A stretch of 64,000 nt of DNA from Psychrobacillus sp. OK028 (GTDB taxonomy: Bacteria; Bacillota; Bacilli; Bacillales_A; Planococcaceae). Positions within the stretch are counted from its first letter, which is position 1; each line of letters starts with the position of its first letter. The notes under the pieces were generated by a model. The model worked only from the letters and a program-made list of their open reading frames with translations. It searched no databases and was not told the origin of the DNA. Below, piece by piece: positions 18,360 to 28,977 of this stretch. The position numbers and the translations under genes were made by a program. Location of the stretch: NCBI RefSeq assembly GCF_900103605.1, contig NZ_FNHY01000008.1, positions 172,807 to 236,806 on the forward strand, written 5' to 3'.

Positions 18360-18860
18360 ATGAACAAAGCAATCGAAACAAAAAAAGTGCAAGTTCAAGA
18401 AATTGCTGAAAAGTTTAAAGCTGCTGCTTCCGTAGTAGTTGTTGACTATCGCGGTTTGAATGTTGCGCAAGTAACAGAATTACGTAAACAACTTCGTGAA
18501 GCTGGTGTGGAGTTCAAAGTTTACAAAAACTCACTTACACGTCGTGCGACTGAAGTTGCTGGTCTTGAAGGTATTAACGAAAGCCTTGTTGGTCCAAACG
18601 CAGTAGCATTTTCTAACGAAGACGTAATTGCGCCAGCTAAAATCATTAATGATTTCGCTAAAAAGAATGAACAACTTGAAATTAAAGTTGGTGTAATCGA
18701 AGGAACTGTAGCATCTGCTGAAGATGTGAAAGCATTAGCAGAACTTCCATCACGCGATGGACTACTTTCTATGCTTCTTTCAGTACTTCAAGCTCCAATG
18801 CGCAACTTTGCGCTTGCAACAAAAGCTGTTGCAGAACAAAAAGAAGAACAAGGCGCATAA
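18360..18860 (+). CDS. rplJ: 50S ribosomal protein L10
   Basis: 166 residues. The globular N-terminal half ([22 protein letters not shown], about 20-41) binds 23S rRNA and L11; the C-terminal helix (about 135-165) carries the L7/L12 dimers. ATG 18360 follows ATAGGAGGTG. It is the presumed effector of the leader in front of it. Confidence 0.97.
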   Translation: MNKAIETKKVQVQEIAEKFKAAASVVVVDYRGLNVAQVTELRKQLREAGVEFKVYKNSLTRRATEVAGLEGINESLVGPNAVAFSNEDVIAPAKIINDFAKKNEQLEIKVGVIEGTVASAEDVKALAELPSRDGLLSMLLSVLQAPMRNFALATKAVAEQKEEQGA

Positions 18861-18930
18861 TTTATTACGCGGCTTAAATACTACCAAACGGCTTATAGCC
18901 TAAAATTATCCATAATAGGAGGAAAACAAA

Positions 18931-19293
18931 ATGAATAACGAACAAATCTTAGAAGCTATCAAATCAATGACAGTTCTTGAATTAAACGACTTAGTAAAAG
19001 CAATTGAAGAAGAATTCGGTGTTACTGCTGCTGCTCCAATGGCAATGGCTGCTGGTGGCGGAGCTGCTGCTGCTGAAGAAAAAACTGATTTTGACGTAAT
19101 CCTTGCATCTGCTGGAGATCAAAAAATCAAAGTAATCAAAGTGGTTCGTGAAATCACTGGTCTTGGATTAAAAGAAGCTAAAGAATTAGTTGACAATGCT
19201 CCAAAACCACTTAAAGAAGGTATTTCTAAAGACGAAGCAGAAGCTTTCAAAGCACAACTTGAAGAAGTTGGCGCAGGCGTAGAAGTTAAGTAA
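18931..19293 (+). CDS. rplL: 50S ribosomal protein L7/L12
   Basis: 120 residues: N-terminal dimerisation helices (about 1-32), an Ala-Gly-rich hinge (about 35-50) and the C-terminal factor-binding domain with [21 protein letters not shown]. It recruits and stimulates the translational GTPases. It is preceded by ATAGGAGG and followed by a strong terminator. Confidence 0.98.
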   Translation: MNNEQILEAIKSMTVLELNDLVKAIEEEFGVTAAAPMAMAAGGGAAAAEEKTDFDVILASAGDQKIKVIKVVREITGLGLKEAKELVDNAPKPLKEGISKDEAEAFKAQLEEVGAGVEVK

Positions 19294-19308
19294 TTTTTGT
19301 ACAATTCG

Positions 19309-19344
19309 AAGAAAAAAGCTCGTCAGTAAACGACGGGCTTTTCT
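19309..19344. terminator. Terminator after rplL
   Basis: GAAGAAAA-AGCTCGTC and CGACGGGCT-TTTCTTC form a long hairpin. The A-rich left flank and T-rich right flank make it usable in both directions. Confidence 0.9.
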
Positions 19345-19370
19345 TCGTATGTATTATGGAGGGTGATTTG

Positions 19371-19991
19371 GTGTCTGATCATTATTACTCTAGGAAACCT
19401 CAAACAGAAAGTAAACCAAGACAATGGAATTTTACATTACTAGGGTATAACTTCCGATTTGAAACAGATGCTGGTGTATTTAGTAAAAGCGAAGTAGATT
19501 TTGGCTCCCGTGTATTAATCGATGCTTTTGAATTGCCGGATCTAGAAGGTCCAATTTTAGATATAGGCTGTGGATATGGGCCAATAGGTCTTTCTATTGC
19601 AAAAGCAAATGAGGGAAAAACAGTTCATTTGGTAGATGTTAACACACGTGCAATCCAACTTGCAGAAAAAAATGCTGCTGCTAACGGGATACAAAATGTA
19701 CGAATCTATGAAAGTGATGGATTGTCAGCGGTTGACACTGCAAACTTTGCGGCTATTATAACTAATCCACCGATTCGCGCTGGAAAAGAAACTATTTTTC
19801 GTTTCTATGATGAATCTTATGAAAAGTTAGTTTCAAAGGGAGAATTGTGGGTTGTGATTCAAAAGAAACAAGGGGCACCATCAACTTTTAGTTATTTAGA
19901 AGAGGTTTTTGGTCAAGTTGACGTTGTAGAAAAGTCTAGAGGTTATTGGATTATCAAAGCTACAAAGATTGACTTGACAAAATCGCTATGA
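19371..19991 (+). CDS. Class I SAM-dependent methyltransferase (RsmC-like, YbxB)
   Basis: 206 residues. The SAM loop LDIGCGYGPIG (about residues 66-76) and the catalytic-type motif TNPPIRAG (about 133-140) place it with RsmC/RlmG-type guanine N2-methyltransferases; NPP[IY] is typical of N-methylation of RNA bases. It sits between rplL and rpoB as in B. subtilis (ybxB). GTG 19371 follows GGAGGGTGA. The rRNA target is not fixed by the sequence. Confidence 0.88.
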   Translation: MSDHYYSRKPQTESKPRQWNFTLLGYNFRFETDAGVFSKSEVDFGSRVLIDAFELPDLEGPILDIGCGYGPIGLSIAKANEGKTVHLVDVNTRAIQLAEKNAAANGIQNVRIYESDGLSAVDTANFAAIITNPPIRAGKETIFRFYDESYEKLVSKGELWVVIQKKQGAPSTFSYLEEVFGQVDVVEKSRGYWIIKATKIDLTKSL

Positions 19992-19997
19992 TATTAT
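19969..19997 (+). promoter_or_regulatory. Probable rpoB promoter
   Basis: TTGACT (19969-19974), 17 bases, TATTAT (19992-19997). A second, overlapping TTGACA starts at 19974. The -35 lies inside the last codons of the methyltransferase gene. Confidence 0.6.
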
Positions 19998-20092
19998 AAG
20001 AAAATGCAAAATTATTATTTTGAGGACGTATGCCCTTTTGAATAAATAGAAGTAGAAATGGGTATACTTGCCGAGAAAAAGTTTGGTTAATC

Positions 20093-20128
20093 GAAAATGA
20101 GCTCTTATTAAGAACTCGTTTTCTTTTT
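20093..20128 (+). terminator. Attenuator in the rpoB leader
   Basis: GAAAATGAG (20093-20101) pairs with CTCGTTTTC (20115-20123), followed by five T. It lies between the promoter and rpoB, so it is an attenuator rather than an operon end. Confidence 0.75.
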
Positions 20129-20131
20129 GTC

Positions 20132-20166
20132 TTTCGATATCATACACCAAAATGTTCATATCGAAA
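20132..20166 (+). other. Second hairpin in the rpoB leader
   Basis: TTTCGATAT (20132-20140) and ATATCGAAA (20158-20166) form a perfect 9-bp stem with a 17-base loop, ending about 20 bases before the rpoB ribosome-binding site. Confidence 0.6.
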
Positions 20167-20200
20167 AGACCTAATATCGCTTTATTGAGGGGTGAATGAG

Positions 20201-23200
20201 TTGACAGGTCAACTAGTTCAATACGGACAACACCGCCAACGCAGAAGTTTTGCGCGTATTAGTGAGGTGCTGGAACTACCGAATCTAATCGAAATTCAGA
20301 CGGCATCTTATGAATGGTTCCTTGAAGAAGGTTTACGTGAAATGTTCAAGGATATTTCACCAATCGAGGACTTTACAGGCAATCTATCACTTGAATTTGT
20401 CGACTATAGTTTAAACGAACCGAAGTATTCAGTCGACGAATCGAAAGAACGTGACGCAACATACGCAGCACCACTACGCGTAAAAGTACGTCTCCACAAC
20501 AAAGAAACGGACGAAGTGAAGGAACAAGATGTCTTCATGGGTGATTTCCCATTAATGACTGAAACCGGAACTTTCGTTATTAACGGAGCTGAGCGCGTAA
20601 TCGTATCTCAGTTAGTCCGCTCACCAAGTGTTTACTTCCATGATAAAACAGACAAAAACGGTAAAAAAGGTTTTGGATCAACTGTTATTCCAAACCGTGG
20701 TGCATGGTTAGAATATGAAATCGATGCAAAAGACGTAGTTTACGTTCGTATCGATCGCACACGTAAATTACCAGTTACTGTTTTACTTCGCGCATTAGGC
20801 TTTGGATCAGATCAAGAAATTATCGATTTAATCGGTGACAATGAATATTTACGTAACACGCTAGAAAAAGATAATACAGAAACGTCTGAAAAAGCGTTAC
20901 TGGAAATCTATGAGCGTCTACGTCCTGGTGAACCACCAACAGTGGAAAGTGCAAAGAGCCTGCTATACTCTCGTTTCTTTGACCCAAAACGCTATGACTT
21001 AGCGAATGTTGGTCGTTACAAAATGAACAAAAAATTGCATATTAAAAATCGTTTGTTTAACCAAACAATAGCAGAAACGCTAGTGGATCCGGAAACAGGA
21101 GAGATTTTAGTAGAAGCTGGTACGTTGATAGATCGTCGTGTACTAGATCGTCTAATTCCTCATCTTGAAAATGGCATTGGCTTCAAAACATTATCTCAAG
21201 TAGGTGGTGTTTTAGAAGACGATATTACTATCCAATCGATTAAAATTTATGCTCCAAACGATGAAGAACAAAAAGAAGTTAATGTTATAAGTAACGCGTA
21301 TGTAGAAACAGAAGTAAAAAACATTACGCCTGCTGATATCGTTGCATCTATTGGTTACTTCTTTAACCTATTGTTCAACGTTGGGAACACAGATGATATC
21401 GATCATCTAGGTAACCGTCGTTTACGTTCTGTAGGTGAGTTACTACAAAATCAGTTCCGTATCGGTCTTTCACGTATGGAACGTGTTGTACGTGAGCGTA
21501 TGTCTATAAACGATACACAATCCATCGTGCCGCAACAATTGATCAATATACGTCCAGTTATTGCATCTATCAAAGAGTTCTTTGGTAGCTCGCAGTTATC
21601 TCAGTTCATGGACCAAACGAACCCACTTGCTGAGTTGACACACAAACGCCGTCTATCGGCGCTTGGACCCGGTGGTTTAACGCGTGAGCGCGCAGGTTTT
21701 GAAGTACGTGACGTTCACTACTCTCACTACGGTCGTATGTGTCCAATCGAAACGCCTGAGGGACCAAACATTGGACTTATTAACTCGCTTTCTAGTTTTG
21801 CGAAAGTGAATAAATTTGGATTTATTGAAACACCATATCGTCGTGTTGACCCCGAGACAGGGTTAGTTACATCACGTATCGACTATTTAACTGCTGATGA
21901 AGAGGATAACTATGTGGTTGCACAAGCTAACTCGCCATTATCTGATGAAGGAGAATTCCTGAAGGATGAAGTAGTTGGTCGTTTCCGTGGAGATAACACT
22001 GTGTTTAAAAAAGAACAAATTGACTATATGGACGTTTCGCCGAAACAAGTTGTTTCTGCCGCAACTGCATGTATTCCGTTCTTGGAAAACGATGACTCCA
22101 ACCGTGCGCTTATGGGAGCGAACATGCAACGTCAAGCAGTTCCATTATTAAACCCAGAAGCTCCATTCGTTGGAACTGGTATGGAACATGTGAACGCTCG
22201 TGACTCAGGTGCTGCGGTTATTGCAAAATACCACGGTATTGTTGAGCATGTTGAAGCAAAAGAAATTCGTGTTAGACGTATTGAAGAAGTGGATGGTAAA
22301 GAAGTTAAAGGAGATTTAACATCTTATAAAGTTCATAAATTCGAGCGTTCGAATCATGGTACATCTATAAACCAACGTCCAATCGTAAAAATTGGAGATC
22401 GTGTTAAACCTCTGGATATCCTTGCAGATGGTCCTTCTATGGAACAAGGAGAGCTTGCTTTAGGACGTAATGTACTAGTAGCTTTCATGACGTGGGATGG
22501 ATACAACTATGAAGATGCCGTTATTATGAGTGAACGTCTAGTGAAAGACGATGTATATACTTCTGTTCACATTGAAGAATATGAGTCAGAATCACGTGAT
22601 ACAAAACTTGGGCCAGAGGAAATTACGAGAGATATCCCTAATGTCGGTGAAGATGCATTACGCAACTTGGACGACCGTGGAATTATCCGTGTTGGGGCAG
22701 AAGTTCGTGATGGAGACATCCTTGTTGGGAAAGTAACACCAAAAGGAGTTACAGAACTAACAGCTGAAGAAAGATTACTACACGCAATTTTCGGTGAAAA
22801 AGCTCGTGAAGTTCGTGATACTTCTCTACGTGTGCCTCATGGTGCAGGTGGGATTGTATTAGACGTAAAAGTATTTAATCGTGAAGATGGCGATGAGTTA
22901 TCTCCGGGTGTTAACCAATTAGTTCGTGCTTATATCGTTCAAAAACGTAAAATCTCCGTTGGAGATAAAATGGCCGGACGACATGGTAACAAAGGGGTTA
23001 TCTCGCGTATTCTTCCTGAGGAAGATATGCCATTCCTTCCAGACGGCACACCAGTAGATATCATGTTAAATCCACTTGGGGTACCTTCTCGTATGAACAT
23101 TGGGCAAGTATTGGAGCTTCACTTAGGTATGGCTTCAAGAATTCTTGGTGTTCATATGGCGTCACCAGTATTTGATGGTGCCAACGAAGAAGACGTTTGG

Positions 23201-23755
23201 AACACAATGGAAGAAGCAGGACTTAATCGTGACGGTAAAACTATCCTTTATGATGGACGTTCAGGCGAACCATTTGATAACCGTGTATCTGTAGGGGTTA
23301 TGTATATGATTAAACTTGCGCACATGGTAGATGATAAGTTACATGCTCGTTCTACTGGACCTTATTCACTAGTTACGCAACAACCTCTAGGAGGGAAAGC
23401 GCAATTTGGTGGACAACGTTTCGGGGAAATGGAAGTATGGGCACTAGAAGCTTATGGTGCTGCTTATACGTTACAAGAAATTTTAACAGTAAAATCCGAT
23501 GACGTTGTTGGACGTGTGAAAACATATGAAGCAATTGTTAAAGGTGAAAGTGTACCAGAACCAGGAGTTCCTGAATCATTCAAAGTATTGATTAAAGAGC
23601 TACAAAGTTTAGGTATGGATGTTAAGATGCTTACAATCGACGAAGAAGAAATTGAGCTTCGCGATTTAGATGAAGATGATGATATTCCGGCGGCTGATGC
23701 ACTTGGTATTTTGCCAATCGCAACAGAGGAAGAACCAGTTAGTACACTAGAATAA
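20201..23755 (+). CDS. rpoB: DNA-directed RNA polymerase subunit beta
   Basis: 1184 residues of the beta subunit. The rifampicin-pocket segment ([26 protein letters not shown]) has the wild-type sensitive residues. The active-centre stretch [13 protein letters not shown] and the C-terminal clamp [20 protein letters not shown] are intact. The acidic C-terminus ([12 protein letters not shown]...) is normal for Firmicutes. TTG 20201 follows GAGGGGTGA and gives [20 protein letters not shown], matching relatives; the GTG at 20192 overlaps the ribosome-binding site. Confidence 0.98.
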   Translation: MTGQLVQYGQHRQRRSFARISEVLELPNLIEIQTASYEWFLEEGLREMFKDISPIEDFTGNLSLEFVDYSLNEPKYSVDESKERDATYAAPLRVKVRLHNKETDEVKEQDVFMGDFPLMTETGTFVINGAERVIVSQLVRSPSVYFHDKTDKNGKKGFGSTVIPNRGAWLEYEIDAKDVVYVRIDRTRKLPVTVLLRALGFGSDQEIIDLIGDNEYLRNTLEKDNTETSEKALLEIYERLRPGEPPTVESAKSLLYSRFFDPKRYDLANVGRYKMNKKLHIKNRLFNQTIAETLVDPETGEILVEAGTLIDRRVLDRLIPHLENGIGFKTLSQVGGVLEDDITIQSIKIYAPNDEEQKEVNVISNAYVETEVKNITPADIVASIGYFFNLLFNVGNTDDIDHLGNRRLRSVGELLQNQFRIGLSRMERVVRERMSINDTQSIVPQQLINIRPVIASIKEFFGSSQLSQFMDQTNPLAELTHKRRLSALGPGGLTRERAGFEVRDVHYSHYGRMCPIETPEGPNIGLINSLSSFAKVNKFGFIETPYRRVDPETGLVTSRIDYLTADEEDNYVVAQANSPLSDEGEFLKDEVVGRFRGDNTVFKKEQIDYMDVSPKQVVSAATACIPFLENDDSNRALMGANMQRQAVPLLNPEAPFVGTGMEHVNARDSGAAVIAKYHGIVEHVEAKEIRVRRIEEVDGKEVKGDLTSYKVHKFERSNHGTSINQRPIVKIGDRVKPLDILADGPSMEQGELALGRNVLVAFMTWDGYNYEDAVIMSERLVKDDVYTSVHIEEYESESRDTKLGPEEITRDIPNVGEDALRNLDDRGIIRVGAEVRDGDILVGKVTPKGVTELTAEERLLHAIFGEKAREVRDTSLRVPHGAGGIVLDVKVFNREDGDELSPGVNQLVRAYIVQKRKISVGDKMAGRHGNKGVISRILPEEDMPFLPDGTPVDIMLNPLGVPSRMNIGQVLELHLGMASRILGVHMASPVFDGANEEDVWNTMEEAGLNRDGKTILYDGRSGEPFDNRVSVGVMYMIKLAHMVDDKLHARSTGPYSLVTQQPLGGKAQFGGQRFGEMEVWALEAYGAAYTLQEILTVKSDDVVGRVKTYEAIVKGESVPEPGVPESFKVLIKELQSLGMDVKMLTIDEEEIELRDLDEDDDIPAADALGILPIATEEEPVSTLE

Positions 23756-23761
23756 TAAGAA

Positions 23762-23816
23762 AAGCGTAATTGCGCTTAGATTACACAATAAAAATCGGAC
23801 AGGTGATGCCTGTCCG
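23762..23816 (+). other. Two hairpins between rpoB and rpoC
   Basis: AAGCG/CGCTT (23762-23777) is followed by a perfect 8-bp CGGACAGG/CCTGTCCG (23796-23816). Neither has a T run, so they look like processing or stability hairpins within the rpoBC transcript. Confidence 0.6.
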
Positions 23817-23898
23817 TGTTTCCGTATAAAATTGCATAATGCAGAGCTACTTGGAAAAGTCTTTTTAAAAGACACAAGACTAAAGGGAGGTAGGCTCC

Positions 23899-26800
23899 TT
23901 GATAGACGTTAATAATTTTGAGTATATGAAAATTGGTTTAGCTTCACCTGATAAAATCCGTTCATGGTCTTATGGGGAAGTAAAAAAACCTGAAACAATT
24001 AACTATCGTACATTAAAACCTGAAAAAGATGGTTTATTCTGTGAACGTATTTTTGGTCCTACAAAAGACTGGGAATGTCATTGCGGAAAATATAAACGCG
24101 TTCGTTATAAAGGTGTTGTATGCGATCGTTGTGGAGTAGAAGTAACACGTTCTAAAGTACGTCGTGAACGTATGGGTCACATCGAACTAGCTGCTCCTGT
24201 ATCACATATTTGGTATTTCAAAGGTATCCCAAGTCGTATGGGTCTGATTTTGGATATGTCTCCAAGGTCACTAGAAGAAGTAATTTACTTTGCTTCTTAC
24301 GTAGTAATAGAGCCAGCAGACACACCTCTTGAAAAGAAACAATTGCTTTCTGAAAAAGAGTACCGTGCATATCGCGATAAGTTTGGAACAAAATTCCAAG
24401 CTGCTATGGGTGCAGAGGCTATTAAACGTCTACTTTCAGAAATTGACCTAGAAAGTGAAACAGAACATTTGAAAGAAGAGTTGAAAACAGCTCAAGGTCA
24501 ACGTCGTACACGTGCAATTAAACGTTTAGAAGTAGTGGAATCTTTCCGTAATTCAGGCAACAAACCTGACTGGATGATTTTAGACGTTCTACCAGTAATT
24601 CCTCCAGAATTACGCCCAATGGTTCAATTAGATGGTGGACGCTTTGCTACATCTGATTTAAATGATTTATACCGTCGTGTCATTAACCGTAATAACCGTT
24701 TAAAACGTCTATTGGATCTTGGTGCTCCAAGTATCATCGTTCAAAACGAAAAACGTATGTTACAAGAAGCTGTTGATGCATTGATCGACAATGGTCGTCG
24801 TGGTCGTCCGGTAACAGGACCAGGTAACCGTCCGTTGAAATCACTTTCACATATGTTAAAAGGGAAACAAGGTCGTTTCCGTCAAAATCTACTTGGTAAA
24901 CGTGTAGACTACTCTGGTCGTTCGGTTATCGTAGTAGGACCAAACTTGAAGATGTATCAATGTGGACTTCCAAAAGAAATGGCTATTGAACTATTCAAGC
25001 CATTTGTGATGAAAGAACTTGTTGAACGTGGTTTAGCTCACAACATTAAGAGTGCTAAACGTAAAATTGAACGTATGCATGCTGAAGTATGGGATGTATT
25101 GGAAGATGTAATTAGAGAGCATCCGGTTTTACTTAACCGTGCACCAACTCTTCACCGTCTTGGTATTCAAGCGTTCGAACCAACATTAGTAGAAGGTCGC
25201 GCAATTCGTCTTCACCCTCTAGTATGTACAGCATATAATGCTGACTTCGATGGTGACCAAATGGCTGTTCACGTGCCTTTATCAGCAGAAGCACAAGCGG
25301 AAGCTCGTTTACTAATGCTTGCAGCACAAAACATTTTGAACCCGAAAGATGGAAAACCAGTAGTTACACCATCTCAAGATATGGTATTAGGAAACTATTA
25401 CTTAACACTTGAGCGTAAAGGTGCAATGGGCGAAGGTTCAACATTCTATGGTCCAGAAGAAGTGCTAATTGCTTATAACACTGGTCACGTACATTTGCAT
25501 TCTCGTATTGGAATACCTGCTTCCTCTGTAAACAATCAAACATTTACAGAAGAGCAAAACAAGATGCTATTGCTAACGACTGTAGGTAAAGTTATTTTCA
25601 ATGAAATACTTCCAGAATCGTTCCCATACATCAATGAACCGACAGATTTCAATTTACAAACTGAAACTCCGGAGAAATATTTCGTTCCAATGACTACAGA
25701 TGTGAAAAAACATTTCGAGACTATGGATCTTGTACAGCCATTCAAGAAGAAAATCCTTGGAAATATCATTGCGGAAGTATTTAAACGTTTCCATATTACA
25801 GAAACGTCGAAAATGCTTGACCGTATGAAAGCACTTGGATTTAAATACTCTACTAAAGCTGGTATTACAATTGGTATCTCCGATATCGTCGTATTGCCAG
25901 ACAAAGGCGAAATTCTTGAAGAAGCACAAGGTAAAGTGGATAAAGTTATTAAACAATTCCGTCGTGGTCTAATTACGGAGGAAGAACGTTACGCTAGTGT
26001 TATTGGACACTGGAGTAAAGCGAAAGAAGTTATTCAAGATAAACTGATGAGATCACTAGATAACATGAACCCAATCTTCATGATGAGTGACTCAGGTGCC
26101 CGTGGTAATGCATCTAACTTTACTCAACTTGCAGGTATGCGTGGACTAATGGCCAATCCGGCTGGTCGAATCATCGAACTTCCGATCAAGTCATCGTTCC
26201 GTGAAGGGTTAACAGTACTTGAATACTTTATCTCTACACATGGTGCGCGTAAAGGTCTTGCCGATACAGCTCTTAAAACTGCCGATTCAGGTTACTTAAC
26301 TCGCCGTCTAGTAGACGTTGCGCAAGATGTAATCGTACGCGAAGATGATTGTGGAACAGACCGTGGATTACTAATTGGTTCACTAATGGAAGGAACGGAA
26401 GTTATTGAAGAGTTTGGCGAACGTATTGTTGGTCGTCATACGAAGAAAACAATCTTCCATCCAACTACAAATGAAGTGATTTTAGAAAAAGACGGGTTAA
26501 TTACACAAGACGCTGCTCGTGTTATTGAAGAAGCGGGTATCACGGAGTTAACAATTCGTTCTGCATTTACTTGTAATACAAAACACGGTGTTTGTAAAAA
26601 ATGTTACGGCTTGAACTTAGCTACTGGAGACAAAGTAGAAGTTGGAGAAGCAGTTGGTATCATCGCCGCTCAATCTATTGGTGAACCAGGTACACAGTTA
26701 ACAATGCGTACATTCCATACAGGTGGGGTTGCTGGAGATGATATTACCCAAGGTCTTCCGCGTATCCAAGAAATTTTCGAAGCTCGTAATCCAAAAGGGC

Positions 26801-27501
26801 AAGCTGTTATCTCTGAAATTTCAGGGACTGTTACTGAAATTGAAGAAATTAGAGAAGGCCAAAAAGAAATTACAATTCAAGGTAATGTAGAAACTCGTAA
26901 ATATTTGGCACCATACAATGCACGTTTAAAAGTTCAACTTAACGATACAATGCACCGTGGTCAAGTATTAACTGAGGGTTCTGTGGATCCGAAGGAATTG
27001 TTGAGAGTTAAAGATGTTTCAACTGTTCAAGAGTACTTACTAAAAGAAGTACAAAAAGTTTACCGTATGCAAGGGGTAGAAATCGGGGATAAACATATCG
27101 AGGTAATGGTACGCCAAATGCTTCGTAAAGTACGTGTGATTGAAGCGGGAGAAACTGACCTACTTCCAGGCTCACTACTAGATATCCACCAATTTGCTGA
27201 AGCGAACAAGGAAGCCGTTTTACAAGGTAAAATTCCTGCAACATGTCGCCCAGTTATCCTTGGTATTACAAAAGCTTCTCTTGAAACAGAATCGTTCTTA
27301 TCTGCTGCATCCTTCCAAGAAACGACTCGCGTATTAACAGACGCAGCGATCAAAGGAAAACGTGATGAGTTATTAGGACTGAAAGAAAACGTAATTATTG
27401 GTAAACTAGTTCCGGCTGGTACTGGTATGCAACGTTATCGTCAGATTAAAATAACAGACAACGAAGCAGACAGTGAAAAAGAGTTAGTTAACGCAGAATA
27501 A
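23899..27501 (+). CDS. rpoC: DNA-directed RNA polymerase subunit beta'
   Basis: 1200 residues. The N-terminal zinc site has CHCGKYKR and CDRCGVEV (about residues 60-85); the catalytic Mg2+ loop NADFDGDQM is at about 444-452; the trigger-loop and bridge-helix region and the second zinc site (CGTD...[13 protein letters not shown]) are present. TTG 23899 follows GGGAGGTAG and gives [20 protein letters not shown], as in Bacillus, which also uses TTG here. Confidence 0.98.
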   Translation: MIDVNNFEYMKIGLASPDKIRSWSYGEVKKPETINYRTLKPEKDGLFCERIFGPTKDWECHCGKYKRVRYKGVVCDRCGVEVTRSKVRRERMGHIELAAPVSHIWYFKGIPSRMGLILDMSPRSLEEVIYFASYVVIEPADTPLEKKQLLSEKEYRAYRDKFGTKFQAAMGAEAIKRLLSEIDLESETEHLKEELKTAQGQRRTRAIKRLEVVESFRNSGNKPDWMILDVLPVIPPELRPMVQLDGGRFATSDLNDLYRRVINRNNRLKRLLDLGAPSIIVQNEKRMLQEAVDALIDNGRRGRPVTGPGNRPLKSLSHMLKGKQGRFRQNLLGKRVDYSGRSVIVVGPNLKMYQCGLPKEMAIELFKPFVMKELVERGLAHNIKSAKRKIERMHAEVWDVLEDVIREHPVLLNRAPTLHRLGIQAFEPTLVEGRAIRLHPLVCTAYNADFDGDQMAVHVPLSAEAQAEARLLMLAAQNILNPKDGKPVVTPSQDMVLGNYYLTLERKGAMGEGSTFYGPEEVLIAYNTGHVHLHSRIGIPASSVNNQTFTEEQNKMLLLTTVGKVIFNEILPESFPYINEPTDFNLQTETPEKYFVPMTTDVKKHFETMDLVQPFKKKILGNIIAEVFKRFHITETSKMLDRMKALGFKYSTKAGITIGISDIVVLPDKGEILEEAQGKVDKVIKQFRRGLITEEERYASVIGHWSKAKEVIQDKLMRSLDNMNPIFMMSDSGARGNASNFTQLAGMRGLMANPAGRIIELPIKSSFREGLTVLEYFISTHGARKGLADTALKTADSGYLTRRLVDVAQDVIVREDDCGTDRGLLIGSLMEGTEVIEEFGERIVGRHTKKTIFHPTTNEVILEKDGLITQDAARVIEEAGITELTIRSAFTCNTKHGVCKKCYGLNLATGDKVEVGEAVGIIAAQSIGEPGTQLTMRTFHTGGVAGDDITQGLPRIQEIFEARNPKGQAVISEISGTVTEIEEIREGQKEITIQGNVETRKYLAPYNARLKVQLNDTMHRGQVLTEGSVDPKELLRVKDVSTVQEYLLKEVQKVYRMQGVEIGDKHIEVMVRQMLRKVRVIEAGETDLLPGSLLDIHQFAEANKEAVLQGKIPATCRPVILGITKASLETESFLSAASFQETTRVLTDAAIKGKRDELLGLKENVIIGKLVPAGTGMQRYRQIKITDNEADSEKELVNAE

Positions 27502-27512
27502 TACAACTGAAT

Positions 27513-27550
27513 ATTAGAGAGAGGTAATAATATTTCTCTCTAATATTTTC
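27513..27550 (+). terminator. Terminator after rpoC
   Basis: ATTAGAGAGA (27513-27522) pairs perfectly with TCTCTCTAAT (27535-27544), followed by ATTTTC. The T run is weak but the stem is exact. Confidence 0.7.
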
Positions 27551-27560
27551 ATGATTATTG

Positions 27561-27589
27561 TTGACACCTTTTTCAATGAATGATAATAT
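27561..27589 (+). promoter_or_regulatory. Promoter of the str operon (rplGB-rpsL-rpsG-fusA)
   Basis: Perfect TTGACA (27561-27566), 17 bases, TAATAT (27584-27589), immediately after the rpoC terminator. Confidence 0.85.
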
Positions 27590-27636
27590 ATTTAAGGTTG
27601 ATAGTTATCTGACTTGTACCTTTGGAGGATATGCAA

Positions 27637-27885
27637 ATGTCTTATGAAAAAGTGAAACAAGCGAAAGAAGCAATCATAGGTACAAAGCAAGCAGTAAAAG
27701 CAATGAAAAAAGGGCTTGTCAAAGAAGTTTATATTGCACTAGATGTAGAAGAGAGAATCATTGAGCTAGCACGGCAAACAGCCGAAGAAAACAATGTTTC
27801 GATTAACTACGTTGAGTCTAAAGTAGATCTTGGTAAGGCTTGTGGACTGCGCTTAGCGGCGTCAGTTGTAGCTATTACTGTGTAA
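27637..27885 (+). CDS. rplGB: L7Ae-family K-turn RNA-binding protein (YbxF)
   Basis: 82 residues of the L7Ae/L30e fold: GTKQAVKAMKKGLVKEVYIALD and the C-terminal GKACGLRLAASVVAI, where the family's K-turn recognition loop lies. In B. subtilis YbxF binds kink-turn RNA and associates with ribosomes. ATG 27637 is used because GGAGGA is 7 bases upstream; ATG 27631 is too close to it. Confidence 0.9.
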   Translation: MSYEKVKQAKEAIIGTKQAVKAMKKGLVKEVYIALDVEERIIELARQTAEENNVSINYVESKVDLGKACGLRLAASVVAITV

Positions 27886-27983
27886 CAGTTTTTGTGTAAT
27901 GCACAAAGACTTTGTTTTTACCCAAAAAATGAACCACCTGGATGTGTGGTATTAACAAGAACAAATGAAGGGAGGAATAATCG

Positions 27984-28403
27984 ATGCCTACAATTAACCA
28001 ATTGGTACGTAAGCCTCGTCAATCCAAAAGTACGAAATCTAAGTCTCCTGCACTAGGAAAAGGTTATAACAGCTTCAAAAAGGCTGGTACTAACCTGAAC
28101 TCTCCACAAAAACGTGGGGTTTGTACTCGTGTTGGTACTATGACGCCGAAAAAACCAAACTCAGCACTTCGTAAATATGCGCGTGTACGTTTAACAAATA
28201 CGTTAGAGGTTACTGCTTATATTCCAGGAGAAGGACACAACCTACAAGAACATAGTGTTGTACTTATCCGCGGAGGAAAAGTAAAAGATTTACCAGGGGT
28301 ACGTTATCATATCGTACGTGGTGCTCTTGATACAGCTGGTGTTACTGGTCGTATGCAAAGTCGTTCTCTTTACGGTGCAAAACGCCCTAAAGAAAAGAAA
28401 TAA
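27984..28403 (+). CDS. rpsL: 30S ribosomal protein S12
   Basis: 139 residues, with the decoding-centre loop [11 protein letters not shown] (about 54-64). Lys56, the streptomycin-resistance position, is wild type. The leader upstream (27886-27983) has small hairpins (TTTGTG/CACAAA and ACCAC/GTGGT) without T runs. ATG 27984 follows AGGGAGGAAT. Confidence 0.98.
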   Translation: MPTINQLVRKPRQSKSTKSKSPALGKGYNSFKKAGTNLNSPQKRGVCTRVGTMTPKKPNSALRKYARVRLTNTLEVTAYIPGEGHNLQEHSVVLIRGGKVKDLPGVRYHIVRGALDTAGVTGRMQSRSLYGAKRPKEKK

Positions 28404-28444
28404 TTTAATTAATAATTTGACATTCGTCGAAAGGAGGAAAACAC

Positions 28445-28915
28445 ATGCCTCGTAAAGGTCCTGTTTCCAAACGTGACGTGTTACCAGATCCAATTTATAA
28501 TTCTAAACTAGTAACTCGTTTAATCAATAAAATGATGGTTGACGGTAAAAGAGGTACTTCTCAAAAAATTCTATACGGAGCGTTTTCACTTGTTCAAGAA
28601 CGTTCTGGTAAAGATGCTTTAGAAGTATTCGAAGCTGCCCTAAACAATGTAATGCCAGTTCTTGAAGTACGTGCTCGTCGTGTTGGTGGTGCTAACTACC
28701 AAGTACCGGTTGAAGTACGTCCAGATCGTCGTTCAACACTAGGTCTTCGTTACTTAGTAAACTATTCACGTCTTCGTGGAGAAAAAACGATGGAAGAACG
28801 TCTAGCTAACGAAATTCTTGATGCATCTAACAACACTGGTGCTTCAGTTAAGAAACGTGAAGATATGCACAAAATGGCGGAAGCTAACAAAGCATTTGCT
28901 CACTATCGTTGGTAA
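28445..28915 (+). CDS. rpsG: 30S ribosomal protein S7
   Basis: 156 residues, the normal length; assembly initiator of the 30S head, binding the 3' domain of 16S rRNA. The N-terminus [20 protein letters not shown] and C-terminal [13 protein letters not shown] are diagnostic. ATG 28445 follows AAAGGAGGAAAAC. S7 represses the str operon in some bacteria; no clear S7 site is visible here. Confidence 0.98.
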   Translation: MPRKGPVSKRDVLPDPIYNSKLVTRLINKMMVDGKRGTSQKILYGAFSLVQERSGKDALEVFEAALNNVMPVLEVRARRVGGANYQVPVEVRPDRRSTLGLRYLVNYSRLRGEKTMEERLANEILDASNNTGASVKKREDMHKMAEANKAFAHYRW

Positions 28916-28977
28916 AATCTTTTTAAAACTTATGATAAAATCGTACTCTAATCCGACTATGGAAGGAGAAATACAAT

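Noticed and set aside
21550..21700. Possible rifampicin-resistance change in rpoB
   Set aside because: The [12 protein letters not shown]...[14 protein letters not shown] region has the wild-type residues at the known positions.
22551..22736. Plus-strand 61-residue frame inside rpoB
   Set aside because: Overlaps rpoB in another frame, with no ribosome-binding site or homology.
25536..25956. Minus-strand open frames inside rpoC
   Set aside because: Shadow frames of a conserved, codon-biased gene.
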